Of a stretch of 64,000 nt of DNA, positions 1-7,503 are shown one piece after another (the first letter of the stretch is position 1; every line of letters starts with the position of its first letter). The stretch is from Poritiphilus flavus (lineage in GTDB: Bacteria; Bacteroidota; Bacteroidia; Flavobacteriales; Flavobacteriaceae): positions 186,001-250,000 of the forward strand of contig NZ_WXYO01000005.1 of NCBI RefSeq assembly GCF_009901585.1, in the 5' to 3' direction. The position numbers and the translations under genes are program-made. The notes beneath the pieces are model-generated. The model worked only from the letters and a program-made list of their open reading frames with translations, made no database searches and was not told the origin of the DNA.

Positions 1-2
1 TT

Positions 3-578
3 TTCTACACCTATCTTGTGGACGCACTTGTACGCAGGGACTTTGACTTTAACGGCGAGACAGAGATATTGTACAATGGGGAATTGAGCAATGTCCAGGC
101 GATTCAAAATGCGGCCAAAGCCTATGTATATGGTTTTGAGTTCGGATTAGACGCATTCCTTACCCAAAACCTCTCCTTGAAATCTAACCTGACACTTACT
201 AAAGGTATAGAAGAAGACGACAGTGGGATAGACTCGGCGGCAAGGCACGCGGCGCCTACTTTTGGGGATCTCCACCTGATTTGGAAAGACCAGCGCCTGA
301 AAGCGGATCTGTTTCTGAACTACAATGGTGAGATCGATTTTGATGACCTCGCGTTGTCTGAGCGGAACAAGCCTTTTCTATACACCGAAGACGACAATGG
401 TGACCCTTTTTCACCCTCCTGGTACACCTTGAATTTCAGGTCGCAATACCAGATCAGCAATGCGCTAAGTACTACCCTGAGCCTGGAAAACATCACCAAC
501 CAAAGATACCGGCCGTATTCTTCCGGTATAGCTTCTGCAGGGACCAACCTTATCCTCAGTGTAGATTACTCCTTCTAA
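3..578 (+). CDS. TonB-dependent receptor, C-terminal part (cut by window start)
   Basis: This frame is open from the first bases of the window and ends in aromatic-terminated beta-strand sequence (final residues SVDYSF), as expected for an outer-membrane barrel. Alternating strands and the phrase SLENITNQRYRPYSSGI match the last strands of TonB-dependent receptors, where a 'NLFD..Y..'-type turn precedes the terminal strand. Only about 190 residues are present, so plug, TonB box and substrate class cannot be seen. The in-frame GTG at 18 is internal rather than a start. The family imports siderophores, glycans or other large nutrients across the outer membrane using TonB energy. The identification as a barrel end is fairly sure; the substrate is unknown. 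Confidence 0.8.
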   Translation, partial: FYTYLVDALVRRDFDFNGETEILYNGELSNVQAIQNAAKAYVYGFEFGLDAFLTQNLSLKSNLTLTKGIEEDDSGIDSAARHAAPTFGDLHLIWKDQRLKADLFLNYNGEIDFDDLALSERNKPFLYTEDDNGDPFSPSWYTLNFRSQYQISNALSTTLSLENITNQRYRPYSSGIASAGTNLILSVDYSF

Positions 579-611
579 AAACGGGGCTCTAAATCTTGAG
601 CATCCTGGGAT

Positions 612-956
612 TTAATTGTCGTCCGTAGCATCTTTGATTTCCTCTTTCACCTCTGTGGCTACCTCTTTGAGATCTTCCTTAACCTCTTTGAGATCTTCAG
701 CGGTTTCTTTGCCTGCCTCCTTTAGCTGCTCCCCCGCCTCTTTTACATTTTCCATGGCGTCCTTGCCTGCTTCCTGCAGTTCACGTCCGGCTTCCTGAAG
801 CTCTTCGCCTGCCTCTTCCAGGGCTTCACCGGCTTCCTCCAGAGCTGCCCCCGCTTCTTCAGTGGCTTCCTGGGCATTTTTGGCACAGCCCTCGCAGGAA
901 ACCAGGCTAAAGCTCATCGCCATCAATGTGATTAGTACTAATACAGATTTCTTCAT
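612..956 (-). CDS. Repetitive, highly charged alpha-helical lipoprotein
   Basis: This 114-residue protein starts with a lipoprotein signal peptide (MKKSVLVLITLMAMSFSLVSC, lipidation cysteine about residue 21). The mature part is almost entirely Glu/Ala/Lys-rich helix. It is built from roughly seven-residue units of the form EEAGEAL, EEAGEEL, QEAGREL, followed by looser copies, then a KEVKEDLKEVATEVKEE tail. No enzymatic motif is visible. The periodicity suggests an amphipathic helix or coiled coil on the periplasmic or outer-membrane surface, similar in composition to LEA-like or apolipoprotein-like helices, but homology is not claimed. It is transcribed divergently from ileS. Repeated DNA such as GCTTCC/GCCTCTTCC units shows growth by internal duplication. 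Function is unknown. Confidence 0.8.
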   Translation of the reverse strand: MKKSVLVLITLMAMSFSLVSCEGCAKNAQEATEEAGAALEEAGEALEEAGEELQEAGRELQEAGKDAMENVKEAGEQLKEAGKETAEDLKEVKEDLKEVATEVKEEIKDATDDN

Positions 957-1102
957 GTTTTTTTGATTTTAAGCTTACCTACATTTGATTGGGGCCAGTA
1001 CAAAAATTCAAGAAAACCAGTTGCCTCTATATCAGCGCCTAAAAAGGCCTGGATTCCCATGGTGTTTTTGCCTAAACCCCTGTAAATTCCATCTAAATTT
1101 AC

Positions 1103-1110
1103 TAATTTTG
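1103..1110 (+). promoter_or_regulatory. Promoter -7 box of ileS
   Basis: TAATTTTG matches the Bacteroidota -7 consensus TAnnTTTG. The predicted transcript start is about five bases after the G, giving a leader of roughly 30 nt before the ileS ATG. No convincing TTG -33 element lies at the usual distance. Confidence 0.55.
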
Positions 1111-1144
1111 CGGTCTTTAAAATGTGCCACTCCAAGTGTAGCTT

Positions 1145-4100
1145 ATGAAGTTTGCGGAATACAAAGGACTGGATTTACCAAAAGTAGCAGAAGAGATACT
1201 GCATTTTTGGAAAGAAAAGGCCGTGTTTGAACAAAGTGTTTCTTCCCGGGAAGGCAAGGAGCCTTTTGTCTTCTACGAAGGCCCTCCATCGGCTAATGGA
1301 ATGCCCGGTATTCATCATGTAATGGCACGAACCATCAAGGATATTTTCCCAAGGTATAAGACCATGAAGGGATACCAGGTGAAGCGGAAGGCTGGCTGGG
1401 ATACCCATGGATTGCCCATTGAGCTGGGAGTGGAAAAAGAACTTGGGATTACCAAGGAAGATATCGGTAAGAAAATATCAGTAGCGGAGTACAACGAGGC
1501 TTGTAAAAAGGCCGTTATGCGTTATACCGATGTTTGGAATGATATGACCGAGCGCGTGGGCTATTGGGTAGACATGGACGACCCCTATATCACCTACGAA
1601 CCCAAGTATATGGAATCTGTATGGTGGTTGCTCAAGCAGATCTATGACAAAGGCCTTTTGTACAAAGGTTACACCATCCAACCCTATTCGCCAAAGGCGG
1701 GAACCGGACTTAGTTCTCATGAACTGAATCAGCCCGGAACCTATCAGGATATAACGGATACTACTGCAATAGCGCAATTTAAAGCTAAAAAAGACAGCCT
1801 TCCTGAATTTCTAAGCGCTACAGGAAGCGATATACATTTCCTGGCATGGACCACCACTCCGTGGACCCTACCCAGTAATACGGCCCTGACCGTTGGGCCA
1901 AAGATTGAATATGTACTGGTAAGGACTTTCAATCAATATACTTTTGAAGCCGTGGCTGTGGTTCTGGCCAAAACCCTGGTTGAGAAAGTATTTTCCGGGC
2001 GATTTTTTGAAGTTGAAGATGAAGGAGAATTGGCTTCATATGCTGAAAATGACAAAAAGATCCCGTATTTCATTCATAGCAGCTTTAAGGGGAAAGAGCT
2101 TGTTGGAATTTCTTATGAGCAGCTTCTGGATTATGCACAACCCTATCAGAATCCGGAAAACGCGTTCCGCGTAATTGCAGGGGATTTCGTTACCACCGAA
2201 GACGGTACCGGGATAGTTCACACAGCACCTACCTTTGGTGCAGACGATATGCAGGTCGCTCAAAAAGCGAAGCCAGCCGTTCCACCAATGCTCGTACTGG
2301 ACGAACATGGAAACCCCGTACCTCTGGTAGACCTGCAGGGAAGATTCCGGCCGGAGATGAAAGAGCTGGCTGGCAAATATGTCAAGAATGAGTACTACGA
2401 GGAGGGTACTGCCCCGGAAAGGTCTGTGGATGTAGAGATTGCCATAAGGCTCAAAGAAGAGAACAAAGCATTTAAAGTAGAAAAGTACGTTCACAGCTAC
2501 CCGAATTGCTGGCGTACGGATAAACCCATACTCTATTATCCGCTGGATTCCTGGTTCATCAAGGTCACGGAAGTGAAGGACCGCATGTACGAACTGAACC
2601 AGACCATCAACTGGAAACCCAAAGCCACCGGGGACGGACGCTTCGGAAACTGGCTTGCCAATGCCAACGACTGGAACCTCTCCAGGTCCAGGTATTGGGG
2701 GATACCATTACCTATCTGGCGAACCGAAGACCGCAAAGAAGAAATTATCATCGGTTCCGTGGAAGAGCTGAAGAATGAAATGAAGAAGGCAGTAGAGGCC
2801 GGAGTAATGGAAAGTGAGGTATTCTCGGATTTCGAAGTTGGGAATATGAGTGATGCCAACTATGATAAAATCGATCTTCACAAGAATATCGTGGATGAGA
2901 TCGTGCTGGTCTCAGCCTCCGGAAAACCCATGAGGCGGGAGAACGATCTGATAGACGTTTGGTTTGACAGTGGTTCCATGCCTTATGCGCAATGGCACTA
3001 CCCTTTCGAAAACCAGGACCTGATCGATAAGAATATCACCTTTCCCGCAAACTTTATCGCCGAAGGGGTGGATCAGACCAGGGGATGGTTCTATACCCTG
3101 CATGCCATAGCCACTATGGTTTTTGACTCTGTGGCTTACCGCAATGTGGTATCTAATGGCCTGGTGTTGGATAAGGACGGCAAAAAGATGTCTAAACGAC
3201 TCGGAAATGCGGCAGATCCCTTCGAGACCATGGATGAGCACGGTGCAGATGCCACCAGGTGGTACCTGATATCCAATGCCAATCCGTGGGATAATTTAAA
3301 GTTCGATATAGAAGGTATCGTTGAGGTAAAAAGGAAGTTCTTTGGAACCCTGTACAATACGTATTCCTTTTTCGCCCTCTACGCCAATATAGATGCTTTT
3401 ACCTATAAGGAGGAGGCTATACCTCTAAAAGACAGGCCGGAAATAGACCAGTGGATCCTTTCCGAATTGCACAGCCTTGTTCAAATTGTGGATGCGGCTT
3501 ATGCGGATTATGAACCTACCCGTGCGGCCCGTTCCATTTCTGATTTTGTTCAGGAAAAACTGAGTAACTGGTATGTACGGCTGAGCAGGAGGCGGTTCTG
3601 GAAAGGCGACTATCAACAGGATAAGATCGCGGCCTATCAAACCTTGTACAGCTGTCTGGAAACCATTGCCAAACTGATGGCTCCTGTAGCGCCATTCTAT
3701 GCGGACAGGCTTTATAAGGACCTGATCGCTGCAAGTGGGAAAGAGCCTTTTGAAAGTGTGCACCTGGCAGATTTTCCGAAATCCGATAAGGCGATGATCA
3801 ACCCTGCCCTTGAAAGCAAGATGCAAAAGGCCCAGGATATAGCGTCTTTAGTGTTTTCGATCAGGCAAAAACAGAAGATCAAGGTCAGGCAACCCCTACA
3901 TAAGATCATGATCCCTGTGCTGGACGAGACCCAGAAACAAGAGATCGAGGCGGTAAGCGGACTGATCAAGTCCGAAGTCAATGTTAAGGAGATAGAATTG
4001 CTGGACGATGCATCCGGTATCCTGGTAAAACAGATCAAACCCAACTTTAAAGTTCTGGGGCCAAGGTTCGGAAAAGATATGAAATTAGTGGCTCAGGCGA

Positions 4101-4546
4101 TCGCTAAACTGGACCAGGAAGACATCAAAAAAATTGAACAGCAGGGCGAAATAACGCTGGAGATAGAAAATAAAAGTATTATATTACAGTTAGAGGAAGT
4201 AGAAATATCTTCTCAGGACATAGAAGGATGGCTGGTGGCTAGTTCAGGCCCGCTGACTGTAGCCCTGGATATCACAATCGATGAAGACCTGAGGAAAGAG
4301 GGCATTGCCAGGGAACTGGTTAACCGGATTCAAAATCTGAGAAAAGAATCAGGTTTTGAGGTGACGGACAAAATCAATATCAAAATATTGAAAGACGGAA
4401 CTGTAGAAAAAGCGGTGGCAAGTAATATGGATTACATCAAAACCGAAACCTTAACTGCAGAACTGGATTTTGAAGAAAGACTGGAAAGAGGTACGGAGAT
4501 TACCTTTGATGAAGTAAATACGAAATTGTTTATTCAAAAACACTAA
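1145..4546 (+). CDS. ileS: Isoleucyl-tRNA synthetase
   Basis: This enzyme charges tRNA-Ile with isoleucine in the cytoplasm and edits misactivated valine. The 1133-residue length fits the long-type bacterial/eukaryotic-like class I enzyme. The ATP-binding GPPSANG/GIHH signature (HIGH motif) is at residues 46-58 and KMSKR is at 681-685. The editing (CP1) insertion lies between them, with motifs such as WTTTPWTLPSNTAL. The anticodon-binding and C-terminal domains follow (RPEIDQWILSEL, SDFVQEKLSNWYVRLSRRRFW). The ATG at 1145 gives a normal N terminus and sits 34 bp after a TAnnTTTG box. The DksA-like gene begins 4 bp downstream, so the two are probably cotranscribed. Confidence 0.98.
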   Translation: MKFAEYKGLDLPKVAEEILHFWKEKAVFEQSVSSREGKEPFVFYEGPPSANGMPGIHHVMARTIKDIFPRYKTMKGYQVKRKAGWDTHGLPIELGVEKELGITKEDIGKKISVAEYNEACKKAVMRYTDVWNDMTERVGYWVDMDDPYITYEPKYMESVWWLLKQIYDKGLLYKGYTIQPYSPKAGTGLSSHELNQPGTYQDITDTTAIAQFKAKKDSLPEFLSATGSDIHFLAWTTTPWTLPSNTALTVGPKIEYVLVRTFNQYTFEAVAVVLAKTLVEKVFSGRFFEVEDEGELASYAENDKKIPYFIHSSFKGKELVGISYEQLLDYAQPYQNPENAFRVIAGDFVTTEDGTGIVHTAPTFGADDMQVAQKAKPAVPPMLVLDEHGNPVPLVDLQGRFRPEMKELAGKYVKNEYYEEGTAPERSVDVEIAIRLKEENKAFKVEKYVHSYPNCWRTDKPILYYPLDSWFIKVTEVKDRMYELNQTINWKPKATGDGRFGNWLANANDWNLSRSRYWGIPLPIWRTEDRKEEIIIGSVEELKNEMKKAVEAGVMESEVFSDFEVGNMSDANYDKIDLHKNIVDEIVLVSASGKPMRRENDLIDVWFDSGSMPYAQWHYPFENQDLIDKNITFPANFIAEGVDQTRGWFYTLHAIATMVFDSVAYRNVVSNGLVLDKDGKKMSKRLGNAADPFETMDEHGADATRWYLISNANPWDNLKFDIEGIVEVKRKFFGTLYNTYSFFALYANIDAFTYKEEAIPLKDRPEIDQWILSELHSLVQIVDAAYADYEPTRAARSISDFVQEKLSNWYVRLSRRRFWKGDYQQDKIAAYQTLYSCLETIAKLMAPVAPFYADRLYKDLIAASGKEPFESVHLADFPKSDKAMINPALESKMQKAQDIASLVFSIRQKQKIKVRQPLHKIMIPVLDETQKQEIEAVSGLIKSEVNVKEIELLDDASGILVKQIKPNFKVLGPRFGKDMKLVAQAIAKLDQEDIKKIEQQGEITLEIENKSIILQLEEVEISSQDIEGWLVASSGPLTVALDITIDEDLRKEGIARELVNRIQNLRKESGFEVTDKINIKILKDGTVEKAVASNMDYIKTETLTAELDFEERLERGTEITFDEVNTKLFIQKH

Positions 4547-4550
4547 AACA

Positions 4551-4934
4551 ATGGCAAAAGATTTAAAAGTTAGATATTCGGATAAGGAGTTAGAAGAATT
4601 CCGCGTACTCATAGAGGAAAAGATCGAAAAAGCCAAAAGCCATTTAGAATTATTGAAGAGCTCCTATATGAATGACGGGAATAACGGTACGGATGATACC
4701 GCCCCGACATTTAAAGCATTTGAAGAGGGGTCTGAAACCATGAGTAAAGAGGCAAATACTCAGTTGGCTATTCGGCAGGAGAAGTTTATACGCGATCTCA
4801 AGAACGCTCTTTTGCGAATTGAGAACAAAACATACGGAATATGCCGGGTAACCGGAAAACTCATCAATAAGGAACGGCTGAAGTTAGTTCCCCACGCCAC
4901 ACTCAGCATTGAGGCGAAAAACATGCAAAAGTAG
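4551..4934 (+). CDS. DksA/TraR-like protein with degenerate zinc finger
   Basis: The 127-residue product has the N-terminal coiled coil and C-terminal globular tail of the DksA/TraR family, which binds RNA polymerase through its secondary channel and tunes transcription, often with ppGpp. The C-terminal motif YGICRVTGKLINKERL followed by PHATLSIEAK aligns with the zinc-finger region of DksA. Only one of the four cysteines remains; the others are Thr, Ser and Ala, so a classic zinc site is absent. Bacteroidota commonly carry such zinc-less forms. The gene starts 4 bp after ileS and ends just before a strong terminator, making it the last gene of that unit. Confidence 0.9.
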   Translation: MAKDLKVRYSDKELEEFRVLIEEKIEKAKSHLELLKSSYMNDGNNGTDDTAPTFKAFEEGSETMSKEANTQLAIRQEKFIRDLKNALLRIENKTYGICRVTGKLINKERLKLVPHATLSIEAKNMQK

Positions 4935-4942
4935 AACCGCAC

Positions 4943-4966
4943 AACGCCTCCATGAGGCGTTTTTTT
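4943..4966 (+). terminator. Intrinsic terminator after ileS-dksA-like operon
   Basis: A perfect 8-bp stem (AACGCCTC with GAGGCGTT) closes a 3-nt loop and runs into seven T residues. The stem lies 9 bp after the stop of the DksA-like gene. It overlaps the ATG at 4952, which argues against that codon as the start of the next gene. Confidence 0.9.
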
Positions 4967-5596
4967 ATGAAAAGGGGAGCTATAGTACTTTTATTCCTGA
5001 TCTTTTCCAACGGACTATTGGGGCAAAAGCTAATTGAGAAAAAGCTGATCAGCCCCGGGATAAGATCGGTTCAGGTAGATACTGCCAACTGTTTCGAAGT
5101 GGAACTGCAGAACTCGGCCAGCGAAGAATTGACTGTTGAGGCAAGCATTGAAGGCGAATACAGCAAAGACCTTTTGGTTAAAATAAGTGAAGAAGGCACA
5201 ACCCTTAAGGTCAGCGCGGGATTTCAACCCAATTTCAGGAACCCTAATGACAAGCTAAGCGCTCACAAGGTGGTTTCTATTGCCCTGATCGTTCGTATTC
5301 CACAATTCAGGCAGGTGAAGGTCTACGGGACCAACAGCAACATCACGGTAAGCGGAAATTACAAAGCGCTTTCAGTAACTCTTGATGATGGCAGGTGCAT
5401 ACTGAACAATGTGGGCTACGACACCGCGGTAACCACTGCAAGCGGGGATATTCTGGTTTACAGTGAGGCCGGTATTGTAGACGCCCTGTCCAAGTTCGGT
5501 ACGGTAAAGGACACGCGGATCCCGCCTGGGGACAATCGGTATTTGCTCCGTACCACTTCAGGTAATGTAACGATTAGTAAAACGGACAAACTCTAA
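4967..5596 (+). CDS. Secreted DUF2807-like (auto-transporter adhesin head type) protein
   Basis: The protein is about 209 residues. It begins with a signal peptide (MKRGAIVLLFLIFSNGLLGQ), followed by a beta-rich domain with repeated short strands. Phrases such as VYGTNSNITVSGNYKALSV and ATTASGDILVYSEAG resemble the GIN/DUF2807 beta-solenoid fold common in Bacteroidota surface proteins. No catalytic motif is visible. The longer frame from 4952 was not used, because that ATG lies inside the upstream terminator hairpin; 4967 directly precedes the signal peptide. No promoter box was recognised, so transcription may depend on readthrough or an atypical promoter. The family role is uncertain and the assignment rests on fold-level resemblance only. 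Confidence 0.7.
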   Translation: MKRGAIVLLFLIFSNGLLGQKLIEKKLISPGIRSVQVDTANCFEVELQNSASEELTVEASIEGEYSKDLLVKISEEGTTLKVSAGFQPNFRNPNDKLSAHKVVSIALIVRIPQFRQVKVYGTNSNITVSGNYKALSVTLDDGRCILNNVGYDTAVTTASGDILVYSEAGIVDALSKFGTVKDTRIPPGDNRYLLRTTSGNVTISKTDKL

Positions 5597-5619
5597 GTTA
5601 TTTGTGAATGATGAGATTC

Positions 5620-5652
5620 TTGACGGCTATTGCCTAATAATCCCTATTTTTG
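5620..5652 (+). promoter_or_regulatory. Promoter of lspA (-33 TTG, -7 TATTTTTG)
   Basis: A TTG at 5620-5622 and TATTTTTG at 5645-5652 are separated by 22 bp, within the 17-23 bp expected for flavobacterial promoters. The predicted transcript start is near 5657. This rules out the TTG at 5630 as the lspA start and leaves a leader of only about 9-15 nt. Confidence 0.6.
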
Positions 5653-5671
5653 CCCAATCCATTTTATGCTC

Positions 5672-6370
5672 ATGCGTCTAAGATATTCCCTGCTGCTTAT
5701 TGTACTTGTACTGCTGATAGACCAGATCACCAAAATATACGTGAAAACTCATTTTGTTTTGGGGGAACCGGTGGAGGTATTCAGCTGGTTCAAAATACTT
5801 TTTATTGAGAACGAAGGAGCAGCCTGGGGCACAAAATTGAGTGATATCCTGCCCATTTCGGACTCTGCCGGAAAACTGATCCTCACCATTTTCAGACTTT
5901 TTGCCATAGTAGGGATCGGGTACTGGCTTTATGATATTGTGGCCAAAAAGGCATCCAAAACGCTTATAATTTCGGTCTCCCTGATCTTTGCCGGAGCCTT
6001 TGGAAATATTATCGATTCTGTTTTTTACGGGGTGATCTTTGACGATAGCTACAATCAGGTAGCAACCTTGTTTTCGGATGAACCCTATGGCAGTATTTTC
6101 TACGGAAAGGTGGTAGATATGTTATACTTCCCGATGATAGATACCACCTGGCCGGAATGGATGCCGTTCATCGGAGGAAACGACTTTCGCTTCTTTGAGC
6201 CCGTTTTTAATATTGCAGACACCGCAATAAGTACCGGCGTAGGCATACTGATCGTCTTTAATAAGAAGGCTTTTGGAAAGAAGGAAAAGGATAAGGAAGT
6301 GATTTCAGAACAATCCGTCCAGGAAGAACAGCAGGAACAACAAGAGCAGCAGGAGCCTCAGAATATATAA
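5672..6370 (+). CDS. lspA: Lipoprotein signal peptidase (signal peptidase II)
   Basis: This inner-membrane aspartyl protease removes signal peptides from lipid-modified prolipoproteins, a step all lipoproteins in this window require. The two catalytic aspartates are in GNIID (D115) and FNIAD (D183), and four hydrophobic segments are evident. The protein is about 232 residues, longer than the roughly 160 of E. coli LspA. The extra length comes from an insertion between the two motifs (FDDSYNQVATLFSDEPYG region) and a Gln/Glu-rich tail, both usual in Flavobacteria. ATG codons at 5666 and 5672 are both possible. The 3' end overlaps the convergent cyclo-ligase gene by 13 bp. Confidence 0.95.
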   Translation: MRLRYSLLLIVLVLLIDQITKIYVKTHFVLGEPVEVFSWFKILFIENEGAAWGTKLSDILPISDSAGKLILTIFRLFAIVGIGYWLYDIVAKKASKTLIISVSLIFAGAFGNIIDSVFYGVIFDDSYNQVATLFSDEPYGSIFYGKVVDMLYFPMIDTTWPEWMPFIGGNDFRFFEPVFNIADTAISTGVGILIVFNKKAFGKKEKDKEVISEQSVQEEQQEQQEQQEPQNI

Positions 6371-6918
6371 GTTTCCTTAGGAGTAACACAGTAGTTCATG
6401 GGGATGTCCGACTCCTGTAATTCGGGAATGGCTTCCTCAGCTTCGAACAAAGAAAGACCAATCTTGATCACATCCGGTCTGCATTGCCGGAGAAAGTTGT
6501 CGTAAAACCCCTTCCCGTAACCCAGTCTGTTACCAGACTTATCAAAGGCCAAAAGCGGCATAAAGACCACATCTATTTTTTCAACAGGTACTTCCAGGCC
6601 CGCCACAGGTTCCGGGACGTTCCAGCTGTTCTTTTTCAATACCGTATTGTCTGTAAGAAGGAAATGCCGGAGTTCAGACCTGCCTTCGATTTTGGGGATC
6701 ACAATGTTTTTGTCCTTACCCTGAAGTACAGAGAGCAGGAAAGAAGTGTTGACTTCTTTCTTCTCTTCAATCTGTAAAAAAATGTGGTAGAAATGAAGGT
6801 CCCAGATAGGGAGGTCTAATAGCTTGTTAGTTAAAACTAAACTGGCGCTGTTAAGCGCCTGTAAAGAAAGTTTTTCTCTTAGTTTAGCATACTGCGACCT
6901 AAGATCTTTTTTAAGCAT
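6358..6918 (-). CDS. 5-formyltetrahydrofolate cyclo-ligase
   Basis: This 186-residue cytoplasmic enzyme uses ATP to turn 5-formyl-THF into 5,10-methenyl-THF, salvaging folate. It carries an N-terminal basic helix (KKDLRSQYAKLRE) and the characteristic nucleotide/substrate loop GNRLGYGKGFYDNFL near the C terminus, both hallmarks of the 5-FTHF cyclo-ligase family (YgfA/Fau/MTHFS). Length is normal for bacteria. The gene runs leftward and its stop overlaps the lspA 3' end by 13 bp. A 28-codon membrane-peptide frame ends 43 bp upstream on the same strand. In E. coli the homologous gene lies downstream of 6S RNA, which makes the non-coding sequence upstream here worth a covariance search. Confidence 0.95.
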   Translation of the reverse strand: MLKKDLRSQYAKLREKLSLQALNSASLVLTNKLLDLPIWDLHFYHIFLQIEEKKEVNTSFLLSVLQGKDKNIVIPKIEGRSELRHFLLTDNTVLKKNSWNVPEPVAGLEVPVEKIDVVFMPLLAFDKSGNRLGYGKGFYDNFLRQCRPDVIKIGLSLFEAEEAIPELQESDIPMNYCVTPKETYIF

Positions 6919-6961
6919 CAGGGTCTGTTAAACTCTGGGTGGGGAACTATTTACTTCAAAT

Positions 6962-7048
6962 TTAATCTTTTGCGGTGACCGCAAAATAAATCTTAATAAA
7001 CAGCATCAGAATAAGGTACATACCCAAGGTAATAAGATAGTTGTCCAT
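6962..7048 (-). CDS. Possible 28-residue single-pass membrane peptide
   Basis: A short frame on the minus strand starts with ATG at 7048 and ends with TAA at 6962. It encodes MDNYLITLGMYLILMLF followed by IKIYFAVTAKD. Residues 5-24 are almost continuously hydrophobic, enough for one transmembrane helix, with charged residues at both ends. It lies 43 bp upstream of the folate cyclo-ligase gene in the same direction, so it may be a cotranscribed small protein or a leader peptide. A perfect 8-bp hairpin overlaps its last codons. I do not recognise the family. Chance hydrophobic frames of this size do occur, so confidence is limited. Confidence 0.4.
   Translation of the reverse strand: MDNYLITLGMYLILMLFIKIYFAVTAKD
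6968..6986. promoter_or_regulatory. Perfect hairpin between small ORF and folate cyclo-ligase gene
   Basis: TTTTGCGG and CCGCAAAA form a perfect 8-bp inverted repeat around a 3-nt loop, overlapping the 3' end of the 28-codon frame. On the minus strand it would sit 50 nt before the cyclo-ligase start, as a leader hairpin or weak attenuator. There is no long T tract on either strand, so it is not a typical terminator. Confidence 0.45.
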
Positions 7049-7466
7049 ATTTGTGCTAGTTTTTGATGTTATAAATGTAAATAAAAAAAATATATAAATC
7101 CCCATAAAATGCCCTTATTCATCGATGAAATGCACAAATTTGGAATTTTTTTAACATTCAGCTAACCAAAAAGTAACTAAAATTTTAAGCGGTTTAAATG
7201 TAAGACATTGATAATCAAAAAGTTAAATAAAAACACTACAAAAACCGGTTTTAGCCATCCGGCAAACGACCCTGTTGAAATACACAGATCAGCGGACATA
7301 GAGACCTGCAAAACTCGCCTGGTGGGGATGGATAAAACGCGTTAAATCAGCTAATAAGAGAGCGGTCATTTCCGATCTTAATCCAGGAATAAAGAGCATT
7401 TTGTCGAATTTTATGGAATCCGCGTTAAAAACGTCCGGGCTAGTGCGTTGGAATGCCCTGGAAATT
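7049..7466. other. Mostly non-coding gap between the folate cyclo-ligase side and uvrC
   Basis: No convincing gene was found in this stretch. The left half (about 7049-7240) is very AT-rich. The right half (about 7240-7440) has the base composition of the genes, yet it is broken by stops in all frames. It contains the 12-bp palindrome AAAACCGGTTTT at 7241-7252, plus CCATCC near 7255 and GGATGG near 7326 that could close a structured RNA of about 75 nt. It could be a non-coding RNA on either strand, a decayed gene, or simply divergent promoter DNA. Confidence 0.5.
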
Positions 7467-7474
7467 TATCTTTG
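7448..7474 (+). promoter_or_regulatory. Promoter of uvrC (-33 TTG, -7 TATCTTTG)
   Basis: TTG at 7448-7450 and TATCTTTG at 7467-7474 are 16 bp apart, close to the flavobacterial optimum. The predicted start is near 7479, leaving a leader of about 25 nt before the uvrC ATG at 7504. Confidence 0.6.
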
Positions 7475-7503
7475 TTAGAGCGCTACACACTTGAATAGAG
7501 CGA

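Noticed and set aside
2036-2494. A 152-codon minus-strand frame inside ileS
   Set aside because: It is antisense to conserved synthetase sequence, has no start context and no domain.
4952-4966. Upstream ATG of the DUF2807-like gene
   Set aside because: The codon lies in the loop and stem of a perfect terminator hairpin, and the signal peptide begins cleanly at 4967.
5630-5671. TTG-initiated extension of lspA
   Set aside because: A promoter -7 box at 5645-5652 lies inside the extension, so transcripts start after this codon.
7413-7478. A 21-codon plus-strand frame before uvrC
   Set aside because: It contains the uvrC -7 promoter box and has no hydrophobic or other conserved-looking feature.
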